Shown here piece after piece: positions 24,884-32,641 of a stretch of 41,597 nucleotides of DNA. The stretch's first letter is position 1. Every line of letters begins with the position of its first letter. The position numbers and the translations under genes are program-made. The DNA is from an uncultured Lachnospiraceae bacterium (GTDB lineage: Bacteria; Bacillota; Clostridia; Lachnospirales; Lachnospiraceae), in NCBI GenBank assembly GCA_902780405.1, contig CACZFI010000012.1, positions 1 through 41,597 of the forward strand, read 5' to 3'. Below the pieces are notes generated by a model, which saw only the letters and a program-made list of their open reading frames with translations, made no database searches and was not told where the DNA came from.

Positions 24884-25129
24884 ATGGCTAGCACACAGCA
24901 GATTGATAACCTTGTTGGAATGTTAGATGGCTACGTAGAGAAAGGTGGCTATCACTTAAACGTTAACGTATATAACAGAGAGACACTTCTTGATGCACAG
25001 AAGCATCCGGAGAACTATCCGCAGCTTACGATCCGTGTATCCGGATATGCTGTAAACTTCATTAAGCTCACACCGGAGCAGCAGGCAGACGTTATCTCTC
25101 GTACATTCCACGAGTCTATCAACGGCTAA
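24884..25129 (+). CDS. Stand-alone PFL glycyl-radical domain protein (GrcA/YfiD-like)
   Basis: This 81-residue protein is the C-terminal radical domain of PFL. It contains [18 protein letters not shown] with the radical-bearing glycine at Gly54, and the closing [16 protein letters not shown] typical of full PFL. It starts [20 protein letters not shown], matching the region that in E. coli PFL follows directly on the core. In E. coli the separate YfiD (GrcA, 127 residues) replaces a damaged domain in a complete PFL; here no complete PFL is present, so this would be the obligate second subunit. It has a strong AGGAGG and starts 18 bases after the 70-residue gene. A terminator follows, then the activase. 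Confidence 0.93.
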   Translation: MASTQQIDNLVGMLDGYVEKGGYHLNVNVYNRETLLDAQKHPENYPQLTIRVSGYAVNFIKLTPEQQADVISRTFHESING

Positions 25130-25145
25130 TTTCAAAAGTAAATGC

Positions 25146-25176
25146 ATGGGGATACCGTAACAGGTATCCCCATTTT
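25146..25176 (+). terminator. Intrinsic terminator after the split pfl operon
   Basis: ATGGGGATACC (25146-25156) and GGTATCCCCAT (25163-25173) form a perfect 11-bp stem with a GTAACA loop, followed by a T-run. It separates the PFL structural genes from the activase, so pflA can be expressed at a lower level. Confidence 0.88.
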
Positions 25177-25239
25177 ACTAGGTAGGCGTGATGATCACGA
25201 AGTAATCGTGTCATTACATATTATGAGGGAGGAAGAATC

Positions 25240-25995
25240 ATGGAGGGCATGATCCATTCAATAGAGACCTTCGGAACGGTTGATGGTCCCGGCATCAGGT
25301 ACGTCGTATTTGTGAAAGGCTGTCCGATGCGCTGCAAATACTGTCATAATCCGGATACCTGGGAGATGGCCGGCGGAGAAAAGAAGACTGCGGACGAGAT
25401 TCTGACCGATTACGACAGCTACAGACCGTTTTTAAAGGGCGGCGGACTTACCGTGACCGGCGGAGAACCGCTTCTGCAGATTGACTTTCTGCTCGAACTG
25501 TTCACCAAAGCGAAGGCGAAGGACATTCATACCTGTCTGGATACATCCGGCATCTGCTTTAAGCGGTCGAACCCCGAACTGCTTGCCAAGTATGACAAGT
25601 TGATGGAGGTGACGGATCTCGTGATGCTTGATATCAAGCATATCGATCCGGAGGGACATAAGGATTTGACCGGACAGCCCTGCGATGATATCTTTGATTT
25701 CCTCAGATATCTCGATGAGAAGGGTAAAGATATCCGGATCCGCCACGTGGTGGTTCCCGGAATCACGCTTGATCCTGTGCTTTTGGACAGACTCGGGTAT
25801 TTCCTGGGTGAGTTCCATCATGTGAAGCAGCTCGAGGTGCTTCCTTATCATACGATGGGAAAAACAAAATACGAGAAGATGGGCATAGATTATGTGCTCG
25901 CAGATGTACCCGATGCCTCACAGACGGATGCGGCCGAAGCGAAACAAAAGATCGTGGAAGGCATGAAGCGCCGTCGAAGAGAGATGGGCGAATAA
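25240..25995 (+). CDS. pflA: Pyruvate formate-lyase activating enzyme
   Basis: This 251-residue radical-SAM enzyme puts the glycyl radical on PFL using an iron-sulfur cluster and S-adenosylmethionine. The cluster ligands are Cys28, Cys32 and Cys35 in KGCPMRCKYCHNPDTW. The GGLTVTGGEPLLQIDF block (near residues 68-83) and LDIKHIDPEGHKDLTG are also typical. Length matches single-domain PFL activases (about 245 residues) without the extra ferredoxin domain of other glycyl-radical activases. A GGGAGGAAG site precedes it. It would have to act on the small glycyl-domain protein, alone or assembled on the core. Confidence 0.96.
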   Translation: MEGMIHSIETFGTVDGPGIRYVVFVKGCPMRCKYCHNPDTWEMAGGEKKTADEILTDYDSYRPFLKGGGLTVTGGEPLLQIDFLLELFTKAKAKDIHTCLDTSGICFKRSNPELLAKYDKLMEVTDLVMLDIKHIDPEGHKDLTGQPCDDIFDFLRYLDEKGKDIRIRHVVVPGITLDPVLLDRLGYFLGEFHHVKQLEVLPYHTMGKTKYEKMGIDYVLADVPDASQTDAAEAKQKIVEGMKRRRREMGE

Positions 25996-26001
25996 TTTTA
26001 A

Positions 26002-26040
26002 ACACAAAAAACCGGCAGTGAACTGCCGGTTTTTTTGTGT
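26002..26040. terminator. Bidirectional intrinsic terminator between pflA and yjfB
   Basis: ACCGGCAG (26011-26018) and CTGCCGGT (26023-26030) form an 8-bp stem with a TGAA loop. An A-run precedes and a T-run follows, with ACACA/TGTGT flanks, so it can serve both converging genes. Confidence 0.92.
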
Positions 26041-26042
26041 CC

Positions 26043-26228
26043 CTATACACTCACGTCGAAGTTTGATCCGACCATTGGATTTACGGACTGCTCCATCATC
26101 TTGATCATGGCGTCGCCGCTTTCTTCAGCGGTTTCCAAGGTCTTTGCGAGCATCTTGAAATCAATCGGTGTCATGGACTCCGTTCCGTTGACGTATAGAT
26201 TGGTACTGCTAAGTGCTGTAATGTTCAT
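26043..26228 (-). CDS. YjfB-like putative motility protein
   Basis: This 61-residue protein matches the small YjfB family (called putative motility proteins by association). It has the helix KMLAKTLETAEESGDAMIKM and the typical end NPMVGSNFDVSV. No enzymatic motif is present. It converges on pflA, sharing the bidirectional terminator, and has its own promoter-like pair upstream. Together with the orphan cheW in the window it hints at a chemotactic, flagellated cell, but no flagellar genes are nearby. Confidence 0.78.
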   Translation of the reverse strand: MNITALSSTNLYVNGTESMTPIDFKMLAKTLETAEESGDAMIKMMEQSVNPMVGSNFDVSV

Positions 26229-26273
26229 AGTATACGTCCTTTCTGCGCTCCTTCGCGTCCGTTACGTAATTAC

Positions 26274-26302
26274 ATTGTACCAAATATAGGGTTAAAACGC
26301 AA
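26274..26302 (-). promoter_or_regulatory. Putative sigma-A promoter for the yjfB-like gene
   Basis: On the minus strand, TTGCGT (26302-26297), a 17-base spacer, then TACAAT (26279-26274). No sigma-28-type flagellar sequence (TAAA...GCCGATAA) was seen. Confidence 0.5.
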
Positions 26303-26334
26303 GAAACATTCTATATGTGGTGCGGGAATGATTA

Positions 26335-26376
26335 ATTGTTACAAAAGTATAAACGGATGTAACAATTACTTGTAAC
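26335..26376. repeat. TGTAAC-box cluster upstream of the wall hydrolase promoter
   Basis: ATTGTTACA (26335-26343) and TGTAACAAT (26358-26366) are a perfect 9-base inverted pair. Another TGTAAC follows at 26371-26376. They are about 50-90 bases upstream of the -35 element. Confidence 0.55.
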
Positions 26377-26427
26377 CACGAAAAACCGCGTGAAATAAAG
26401 AAATTTTAAAAAATGAAAAATTTTATG

Positions 26428-26456
26428 TTGACAAAGTGGGCACCCTTTGCTATACT
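26428..26456 (+). promoter_or_regulatory. Strong putative promoter for the NlpC/P60 gene
   Basis: A perfect TTGACA (26428-26433), a 17-base spacer and TATACT (26451-26456). Confidence 0.88.
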
Positions 26457-26461
26457 CTGCT

Positions 26462-26478
26462 TGTAACAAATTCGTAAC
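26462..26478 (+). promoter_or_regulatory. WalR-like direct repeat near the transcription start
   Basis: TGTAAC-AAATT-CGTAAC matches the WalR consensus (two TGTWAH units spaced by 5) with one mismatch. It lies just downstream of the -10 element of a cell-wall hydrolase gene. Position suggests repression, but this is inference. Confidence 0.5.
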
Positions 26479-26528
26479 AATTTTAAAATTCGTGTAAAAT
26501 ATTGGGTTTTACCAAGGAGGAAGGAAAC

Positions 26529-27593
26529 ATGTTGAAACAGGCTAAGAAAGTGATCGCAGGAGTTGCTGCAGCGGCAGTACTCACAGGATCCTATTCATAT
26601 ATCGCACACGCAAGCGACGGACTCTACCACGATTCCAACGTCAGCATCACAACGGCGGTTGATAAGTATGTGGCAGAGAACGAGGATGCATTCGTGATCG
26701 AAGCACCCGAGGCGAAGGTAGTGGAAGCACCGGTTGTTTCCGCGACCATAACCGACGCAACCGCAACCGATGCAGTTGCAACCGGCGAGATCACAGAGAT
26801 CGCACCCGAGATCACAGGCGAGAATTTAGACCAGGAAGCAGTTGCAGAGGAGAGTAGCTCCTATGACTTCACCGGCAAAGCAATCGTTGTAGAGGCCGGC
26901 GCAGTCAATATCAGAGAGTCTGCAGATGTTTCTTCCAAGAGAGTCGGATACATCTTCAACGGCGGTGTACTTGATGTCGTTGAGTGGGGCGAAGAGTGGA
27001 CACACGTTAGCTCCGGTGATGTTGACGGATACACCATGACAGATTTCCTTGCATTTGATGATGATGCCAAGGCTTACGCAGATGCAAATATGCCCGGTAC
27101 CACCGATTTCCTCGGTGCTGTAGCCGTAAGCGATGACCAGACAGAGATCACAGCTCCCGAGGAGACTTCCTCAGAGGAGACAACTTCCGAAGAGGCTCCC
27201 GCACAGGAAAACCTCGAGCCCGTGCCTTATTCCGGACAGGGTCAGGCAGTTGTAGATTATGCTTGTCAGTTCCTTGGCAACCCTTATGTATGGGGCGGTA
27301 CAAGCCTCACAGACGGATGCGATTGCTCCGGTTTCACCATGAGAGTATATGAGCACTTCGGTTACTCCATCCCCCGTGCGGGTGGTCAGCAGTGGTGCGG
27401 TAAGGAAGTAAGCCTTTCCGAGATCCAGCCCGGTGACCTGCTCTTCTACGATCACGGCACAGGCGTAAGCCAGCACGTAGCACTTTACATGGGCAACGGC
27501 CAGATCGTACATGCATCCGATTACTCCACAGGCATCTGCATTTCCAATGCATACTACAGCCAGCCGTTCAAGGCAGTGAGAGTTATCTACTAA
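26529..27593 (+). CDS. Secreted SH3b/NlpC-P60 peptidoglycan hydrolase
   Basis: This 354-residue protein has a signal peptide (residues 1-28, ending YIAHAS), an acidic Ala/Thr/Glu-rich stretch, an SH3b domain at about 115-175 (KAIVVEAGAVNIRESADVSS, EEWTHVSSGDVDGYT), a Glu/Thr/Ser-rich linker and a C-terminal NlpC/P60 peptidase. The catalytic residues are Cys266 (DGCDCSGF), His316 (SQHVALYMG) and His328 (IVHAS). Such enzymes cut the peptide stems of peptidoglycan during growth or division. The ATG at 26529 is preferred over 26502 because AAGGAGG sits 9 bases upstream. A strong promoter and WalR-like boxes precede it, and a terminator follows. Confidence 0.93.
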   Translation: MLKQAKKVIAGVAAAAVLTGSYSYIAHASDGLYHDSNVSITTAVDKYVAENEDAFVIEAPEAKVVEAPVVSATITDATATDAVATGEITEIAPEITGENLDQEAVAEESSSYDFTGKAIVVEAGAVNIRESADVSSKRVGYIFNGGVLDVVEWGEEWTHVSSGDVDGYTMTDFLAFDDDAKAYADANMPGTTDFLGAVAVSDDQTEITAPEETSSEETTSEEAPAQENLEPVPYSGQGQAVVDYACQFLGNPYVWGGTSLTDGCDCSGFTMRVYEHFGYSIPRAGGQQWCGKEVSLSEIQPGDLLFYDHGTGVSQHVALYMGNGQIVHASDYSTGICISNAYYSQPFKAVRVIY

Positions 27594-27633
27594 AATACGT
27601 TAATTACACACCTTCCCCTAAATGTGTGATTGG

Positions 27634-27663
27634 GGCCGGTCCTATTACGGGACCGGCCTTTTT
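27634..27663 (+). terminator. Intrinsic terminator after the NlpC/P60 gene
   Basis: GGCCGGTCC pairs with GGACCGGCC (stem about 9 bp, loop TATTACG) and is followed by TTTTT. Confidence 0.92.
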
Positions 27664-27701
27664 CATTGCACCGGCCACCTTACAAAAGTATTACATTTCA
27701 C

Positions 27702-27730
27702 TTTCAAAATGAGCGCTGCTATGGTATAAT
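27702..27730 (+). promoter_or_regulatory. Putative extended -10 promoter for hpf
   Basis: TATAAT (27725-27730) preceded by TGG; a weak TTTCAA lies 17 bases upstream. Confidence 0.6.
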
Positions 27731-27736
27731 CTGTAC

Positions 27737-27760
27737 ATGGGTGATTGTTCATTCACCCAT
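27737..27760 (+). other. Stem-loop at the 5' end of the hpf transcript
   Basis: ATGGGTGA (27737-27744) pairs perfectly with TCACCCAT (27753-27760), at the predicted transcript start. It may stabilise the message or bind a regulator. Confidence 0.55.
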
Positions 27761-27786
27761 AGTAAGACCGTAAAGGAGTGGGGCAT

Positions 27787-28314
27787 ATGAATTACATCAT
27801 TAGCGGCAAGAATATCGAGGTTACAGAGGGGTTAAAAGGCGCAATTTACGAGAAATTAGGACGCCTTGAGAAATTCTTCACCGAGGACACGGATGTTCAG
27901 GTAACATTTTCTGTCGAGAAAGAGCGTCAGAAGATCGAGGTTACCATCCCGATGAAGGGACACATCATTCGTGCAGAGCAGTCCAGCGACGATATGTATG
28001 TATCCATTGACCTGGTAGTGGAGGTTATTGAGCGCCAGGTGACACGTTATAAGAAGAAGATCGTTGACAAGGAGCAGAACAAAGCATTCATCCGCAGCGA
28101 TTTTGTAGCAGAGGATGAGGATGAAGATGAGGAAGTGAAGATCATCCGCAGCAAGCGCTTCGCAGTGAAGCCGATGTATCCCGAGGATGCATGCGTGCAG
28201 ATGGAACTTCTCGGACACAGCTTCTACGTATTCCGCAATGCCGAAACTGACGAAGTCAATGTCGTATATAAGAGAAAGGGCAACACCTACGGTTTGATCG
28301 AACCCGAATTCTAG
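27787..28314 (+). CDS. hpf: Long-form ribosome hibernation promoting factor
   Basis: This 175-residue protein has the N-terminal S30AE/YfiA domain (MNYIISGKNIEVTEGLKGAI and LEKFF) and the extra C-terminal dimerisation domain (VIRSKRFAVKPMYPEDACVQ, then LLGHSFYVFRN) that marks the long form. Long Hpf proteins pair 70S ribosomes into inactive 100S particles during slow growth. The ATG at 27787 is preferred over the GTG at 27778 because AAAGGAG lies upstream at 27772-27778. It has its own promoter and terminator and sits before secA, as in many Firmicutes (hpf-secA-prfB). Confidence 0.94.
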   Translation: MNYIISGKNIEVTEGLKGAIYEKLGRLEKFFTEDTDVQVTFSVEKERQKIEVTIPMKGHIIRAEQSSDDMYVSIDLVVEVIERQVTRYKKKIVDKEQNKAFIRSDFVAEDEDEDEEVKIIRSKRFAVKPMYPEDACVQMELLGHSFYVFRNAETDEVNVVYKRKGNTYGLIEPEF

Positions 28315-28332
28315 AACGACCACGAATCATGC

Positions 28333-28364
28333 TGAGGACGAGACGCGAGTTTCGTCCTCATTTT
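28333..28364 (+). terminator. Intrinsic terminator after hpf
   Basis: TGAGGACGA (28333-28341) and TCGTCCTCA (28352-28360) form a perfect 9-bp stem, followed by TTTT and a second T-run. Confidence 0.88.
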
Positions 28365-28449
28365 CTTCGCTTTTTTCTTGTGTTATCCGATGAATTATGA
28401 TACATTAAAATTTGGTAAAATTTGCGTTAATTGATTTGGAGGTAAATTC

Positions 28450-31023
28450 ATGGGCCTGATCGAAAAGGTATTCGGAACCCACAGCGAGAGAGAACTCAAA
28501 AAAATCTATCCGCTGGTGGATCAGATAGAAGCACTTGACGAGGAAATGCAGGGCAAAACGGACGAGGAACTTCGTGCGAAGACAACCGAGTTCAAGAAGC
28601 GCCTTGCGGATGGCGAGACATTGGACGATCTGTTGGTGGAGGCTTTCGCTGTTGTTAGAGAAGCCGCTGCCCGCGTTCTCAATATGAAGCACTATCGTGT
28701 ACAGCTGATCGGTGGTATACTGCTGCACCAGGGACGTATCCCCGAGATGCGTACAGGTGAAGGTAAGACACTTGTATCCACACTCCCTGCGTATCTGAAC
28801 GCGTTGGAGGGCAAGGGCGTTCACATCGTAACGGTGAATGACTACCTGGCCAAGCGTGATGCCGAGTGGATGGGTAAGGTACATGAATTCTTGGGACTCA
28901 CCGTCGGTGTGATCTTAAACAGCTATAAGAACGATGAGCGTCGTGCGGCTTACGCATGCGACATCACCTATGTAACCAACAACGAGCTTGGATTTGACTA
29001 CCTGCGTGACAACATGGTCATCTACAAAGAGCAGCTCGTGCAAAGAGATTTGAATTACGCCATCGTCGACGAGGTCGACTCCGTATTGATCGATGAGGCG
29101 CGTACACCGCTTATTATCTCCGGCCAGAGCGGAAAGTCCACAGATCTTTACAAGATGTGCGACTATCTTGCCCGTCGCATGAAGCGCGGAACCGCTTCCA
29201 TGGAGCTTTCCAAGATGGATGCCATTATGGGCAACCAGCTTGAGGAGGACGGAGATTACCTGGTAGATGAGAAGGACAAGCAGGTTGTGCTTACCGCACA
29301 GGGCGTGAAGGAAGTCGAGCAGTTCTTCCACATCGACAACTTCTCCGATGCGGATAACATCGACATTCAGCACAACATGATCATGGCGCTCCGCGCACAT
29401 GCATTGATGTTCAAAGATAAAGACTACGTGGTGAAGGACGACGAGGTTTTGATCGTCGATGAATTTACCGGACGTATCATGCCGGGACGCCGTTTCTCCG
29501 ACGGCCTCCATCAGGCGATCGAAGCCAAGGAGAACGTAAAGGTCAAGAGAGAGTCCAGAACACTTGCGACCATTACATTCCAGAACTTCTTTAATAAGTA
29601 TAAGAAGAAAGCCGGTATGACCGGTACTGCATTGACCGAGGAAGAAGAGTTCAGAGAGATCTACGGCATGGACGTCGTAGAGGTTCCCACGAACCTTCCG
29701 GTAAAGCGTATCGATCATCAGGATTCCGTCTTCAAGACGAAGCAGGAGAAATTAAATGCGATCGTTGAGGCGGTTGCGGAATCTTACAAGAAGGGACAGC
29801 CCGTCCTGGTAGGTACCATTACCATTGACGCATCCGAGGAACTCTCCAGACTTCTCACGAAGCGGAACATCCCTCATAAAGTCCTCAACGCGAAGTTCCA
29901 TGAACTCGAGGCTGAGATCGTTGCCGACGCAGGTCAGAAGGGTGCGGTTACCATCGCCACCAATATGGCCGGCCGTGGTACGGATATCAAGCTGGGCGAG
30001 GGCGTTGCGGAACTCGGAGGTTTGAAGATCATCGGTACGGAGCGTCACGAGTCGAGACGTATCGACAATCAGCTCCGCGGACGTTCCGGTCGACAGGGAG
30101 ATCCCGGTGAGTCCAAGTTCTATCTCTCGCTGGATGACGATCTGATGAGACTCTTCGGTTCCGAGAGAGTGAAGAGCGTTTACGACGCGCTTCGTATTCC
30201 CGAGGGCGAGGAGATCCAGCACAAGTCAATTACAAACTTTATCGAGAAGGCACAGAAGAAGATCGAGTCCAACAACTTTGCAATTCGTAAGAGCCTCCTC
30301 GAGTTTGACCAGGTAAACAACGACCAGCGTGAGGTGATCTACGCAGAGCGCCGTCGCGTGCTTGACGGTGAGAACATGCGTGAAGTGATCTTCAAGTTTG
30401 TTCAGGATACGGTTGAGAGTTATATTGACAAGACCTGTTCTCCGGATCTTCCTTCATCCAAGTGGGAGATCGTGGAATTGAACAAGATTCTGATTCCTAT
30501 CGTGCCCCTTGCTCCCATCGAACTTACCGAGGAAGAGAAGAAAGACAGCAATCTCAATGCGTTTAAGCAGAGATTGAAGGAAGAGGCAGCGAAGCTCTAT
30601 GAGGCGAAGGAAGCAGAGTTCCCCGAGCAGGAACATTTCCGTGAGATCGAGCGTGTCGTTCTCCTTAAAGTCATCGACAAGAAATGGATGAGCCATATCG
30701 ACGATATGACACAGCTTCGTCAGGGTATTGGCCTTCAGTCCTACGGAAGCAAGGATCCGGTTGTTGAGTACAAATTTGCCGGATATGATATGTTCAACGA
30801 GATGACGGATTCCATCCGCGAGGATACGGTCCGCATGCTTCTGCACGTGAAGATCGAGCAGAAGGTAGAGCGCGAGGAGGTTGCGAAGGTAACCGGTACG
30901 AATAAGGACGCTTCCGCCAAGGGAGAACCGATTCGCAGAAAGAGCGCAAAAATTGGAAGAAACGATCCCTGTCCTTGCGGCAGCGGAAAGAAATACAAGA
31001 ACTGTTGCGGTAGAAACGCATAA
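28450..31023 (+). CDS. secA: Preprotein translocase ATPase SecA
   Basis: This 857-residue motor drives secreted proteins through the SecYEG channel. Walker A is RTGEGKT near residues 101-107, and the DEAD-like [20 protein letters not shown] follows near 200-219. Other marks are [31 protein letters not shown] and a C-terminal zinc-binding end [14 protein letters not shown], which binds SecB or ribosomes in other species. Length is normal for Firmicutes. A GGAGGT site precedes the ATG. prfB starts 17 bases after the stop, as in Bacillus. Confidence 0.97.
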   Translation: MGLIEKVFGTHSERELKKIYPLVDQIEALDEEMQGKTDEELRAKTTEFKKRLADGETLDDLLVEAFAVVREAAARVLNMKHYRVQLIGGILLHQGRIPEMRTGEGKTLVSTLPAYLNALEGKGVHIVTVNDYLAKRDAEWMGKVHEFLGLTVGVILNSYKNDERRAAYACDITYVTNNELGFDYLRDNMVIYKEQLVQRDLNYAIVDEVDSVLIDEARTPLIISGQSGKSTDLYKMCDYLARRMKRGTASMELSKMDAIMGNQLEEDGDYLVDEKDKQVVLTAQGVKEVEQFFHIDNFSDADNIDIQHNMIMALRAHALMFKDKDYVVKDDEVLIVDEFTGRIMPGRRFSDGLHQAIEAKENVKVKRESRTLATITFQNFFNKYKKKAGMTGTALTEEEEFREIYGMDVVEVPTNLPVKRIDHQDSVFKTKQEKLNAIVEAVAESYKKGQPVLVGTITIDASEELSRLLTKRNIPHKVLNAKFHELEAEIVADAGQKGAVTIATNMAGRGTDIKLGEGVAELGGLKIIGTERHESRRIDNQLRGRSGRQGDPGESKFYLSLDDDLMRLFGSERVKSVYDALRIPEGEEIQHKSITNFIEKAQKKIESNNFAIRKSLLEFDQVNNDQREVIYAERRRVLDGENMREVIFKFVQDTVESYIDKTCSPDLPSSKWEIVELNKILIPIVPLAPIELTEEEKKDSNLNAFKQRLKEEAAKLYEAKEAEFPEQEHFREIERVVLLKVIDKKWMSHIDDMTQLRQGIGLQSYGSKDPVVEYKFAGYDMFNEMTDSIREDTVRMLLHVKIEQKVEREEVAKVTGTNKDASAKGEPIRRKSAKIGRNDPCPCGSGKKYKNCCGRNA

Positions 31024-31040
31024 TAAAGGTGGTGACTTCT

Positions 31041-32157
31041 TTGATCGAACTTGATCAGTACAAATTCGCACTCGGCGAATACAAGAGCCCGCTCAACGAA
31101 GTGAGGGATTCACTTTGACATCCCGGGCAAAGAACTTCGCATAGAGGAGCTTTCCGGTAAGCTGGAGACTCCGGGATTCTGGGATGATGCATCGAACAGT
31201 CAGATCGTCATGAAGGAATTAAAAAACTTAAAAGATACGCTGGAGGGCTACCGCGCTCTTGAAACTGCGTATGAGGATATGGAGACATTGATCGAGATGG
31301 CGGAGGAGTCGGATGACAAATCCCTGCTCCCCGAGCTCGAAGAGATGATGGAGAACTTCAAGACGGAGTTCGAGGACTTAAGGATCTCGACGCTCTTGTC
31401 CGAAGAGTATGATACCAACAATGCGGTCGTGACGATTCACGCCGGCGCGGGCGGGACCGAGTCCTGTGACTGGAGTTCCATGCTCTACCGCATGTACACC
31501 CGCTGGGCGGAGAAACACGGCTTTACCGTCGAAGTACTTGATTATCTCGACGGAGACGAGGCCGGTATCAAGTCTGTCACCTTCCAGGTGAACGGCATCC
31601 ACGCATACGGATACTTAAAGTCCGAGAAGGGCGTGCATCGGCTGGTGCGTATTTCCCCATTCAATGCCGCAGGAAAAAGGCAGACCTCATTTTCATCCGT
31701 GGATGTTATGCCGGAACTTGATGACAGCGTTGAGGTTGATATCAACGAGGACGATCTCCGGATTGACACCTATCGTTCGTCCGGCGCGGGCGGACAGCAC
31801 ATCAACAAGACTTCGTCGGCTGTCAGGATCACGCACCTTCCCACGGGTATCGTGGTACAGTGTCAGAATGAGCGGTCTCAGCACAGCAACAAAGACAAGG
31901 CCATGAAGATGCTCATGTCCAAACTGTATCTTTTAAAGAAGCAGGAGAATGAGGACAAACTCTCCGACATTCGCGGAGAGATCAGCGAGAACGGCTTCGG
32001 CAGTCAGATCAGGTCTTACGTGCTGCAGCCCTACACCATGGTAAAGGACGTACGAACCGGCTGTGAAGTCGGCAATGCGGGACAGGTTTTAGATGGCGGG
32101 ATCGAACCATTCATCAACGCATATTTGAAGTGGATTAACACGAAAAAGGAGGAATAA
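31041..32157 (+). CDS. prfB: Peptide chain release factor 2 with programmed +1 frameshift
   Basis: The complete product is about 371 residues, from join(31041..31115, 31117..32157). The first 25 codons begin at a TTG with AAAGGTGG upstream and read MIELDQYKFALGEYKSPLNE and then VRDSL up to an in-frame TGA at 31116-31118. After a +1 shift at CTT-T-GAC the frame continues DIPGKELRIEELSG. This is the classical self-regulation of release factor 2, which decodes UGA. Marks are the recognition tripeptide SPF (ISPFNAAGKRQTSF) and the catalytic GGQ (SSGAGGQHINKTSSAV). A plain ORF call would begin at 31210 and lose the start. It is probably in one transcript with secA. Confidence 0.95.
31103..31119 (+). 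promoter_or_regulatory. Programmed frameshift site of prfB
   Basis: GAGGGATTCACTTTGAC: an internal Shine-Dalgarno-like GAGGGA just before CTT TGA C. Slippage on CTT-T at the slow UGA stop yields full-length RF2. The Shine-Dalgarno-like part is a little weaker than the usual AGGGGG. Confidence 0.9.
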
Positions 32158-32160
32158 AGC

Positions 32161-32640
32161 ATGGAAGAGATGAAATTTGTATTATTTACCCTCGGAGAGC
32201 ATTACTATGGTATTCCTCTGTATGAGATCAACAGTATCGAGCAAAGCTACAAGCTGGTGCCGGTGCCGATGGGTGCGAAGTATGTCAAAGGTTTGATGCA
32301 CCTTCGCAACGAAGTGATCCCCGTGTATGATCTGAAAGAAAAATTTAACATCGACCGAACGCCGAGGGATCATCAGCTGCTGGTCGGTGAAACACACGGC
32401 TTCAGGGTCGGACTCGAGGTAGACGAGGTCGTCGGTATCATTCCGATTCCCGACGAGAACATCAAAGAGGTCCCTAAGCTGGTCGAGACAGACGAGACCA
32501 ACTACTTGGGCGCGGTAGTCCGCGTGACGCTTCCGAGCGGAGAAGAGGGTCTGGTTCTCGTTCTGGAGATTGACCACATTATGTCTGAAGAGGATTTCGA
32601 ACGTCTTCAGAGAGCCGTGGAAGAGAGGAGTCAGGAATAA
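32161..32640 (+). CDS. cheW: Orphan CheW-like chemotaxis coupling protein
   Basis: This 159-residue protein is a single CheW domain (two SH3-like barrels) which couples chemoreceptors to the kinase CheA. Marks are FVLFTLGEHYYGIPLYEINS at the start, PMGAKYVKGLMHLRNEVIPV near residues 37-56 and the VGLEVDEVVGI strand. It has an AAGGAGG site and lies 3 bases after prfB and 1 base before hom, in an otherwise housekeeping run. No cheA, receptor or flagellar gene is nearby. CheW-like proteins in other signalling systems remain possible. Confidence 0.88.
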   Translation: MEEMKFVLFTLGEHYYGIPLYEINSIEQSYKLVPVPMGAKYVKGLMHLRNEVIPVYDLKEKFNIDRTPRDHQLLVGETHGFRVGLEVDEVVGIIPIPDENIKEVPKLVETDETNYLGAVVRVTLPSGEEGLVLVLEIDHIMSEEDFERLQRAVEERSQE

Positions 32641-32641
32641 T

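Noticed and set aside
24640..24884. The PFL split as a sequencing error or recent frameshift
   Set aside because: The core stop is followed by a complete 70-codon gene and the glycyl subunit has its own strong ribosome binding site; no single base change would rejoin the halves.
28390..28449. secA promoter
   Set aside because: TATGAT and TAAAAT sequences exist, but no well-spaced -35 partner; not strong enough to list.
32570..32641. Longer N-terminus for homoserine dehydrogenase
   Set aside because: The extension overlaps cheW in another frame and does not look like a family N-terminus; MVNVAILGYGTVGSG at 32642 is the proper start.
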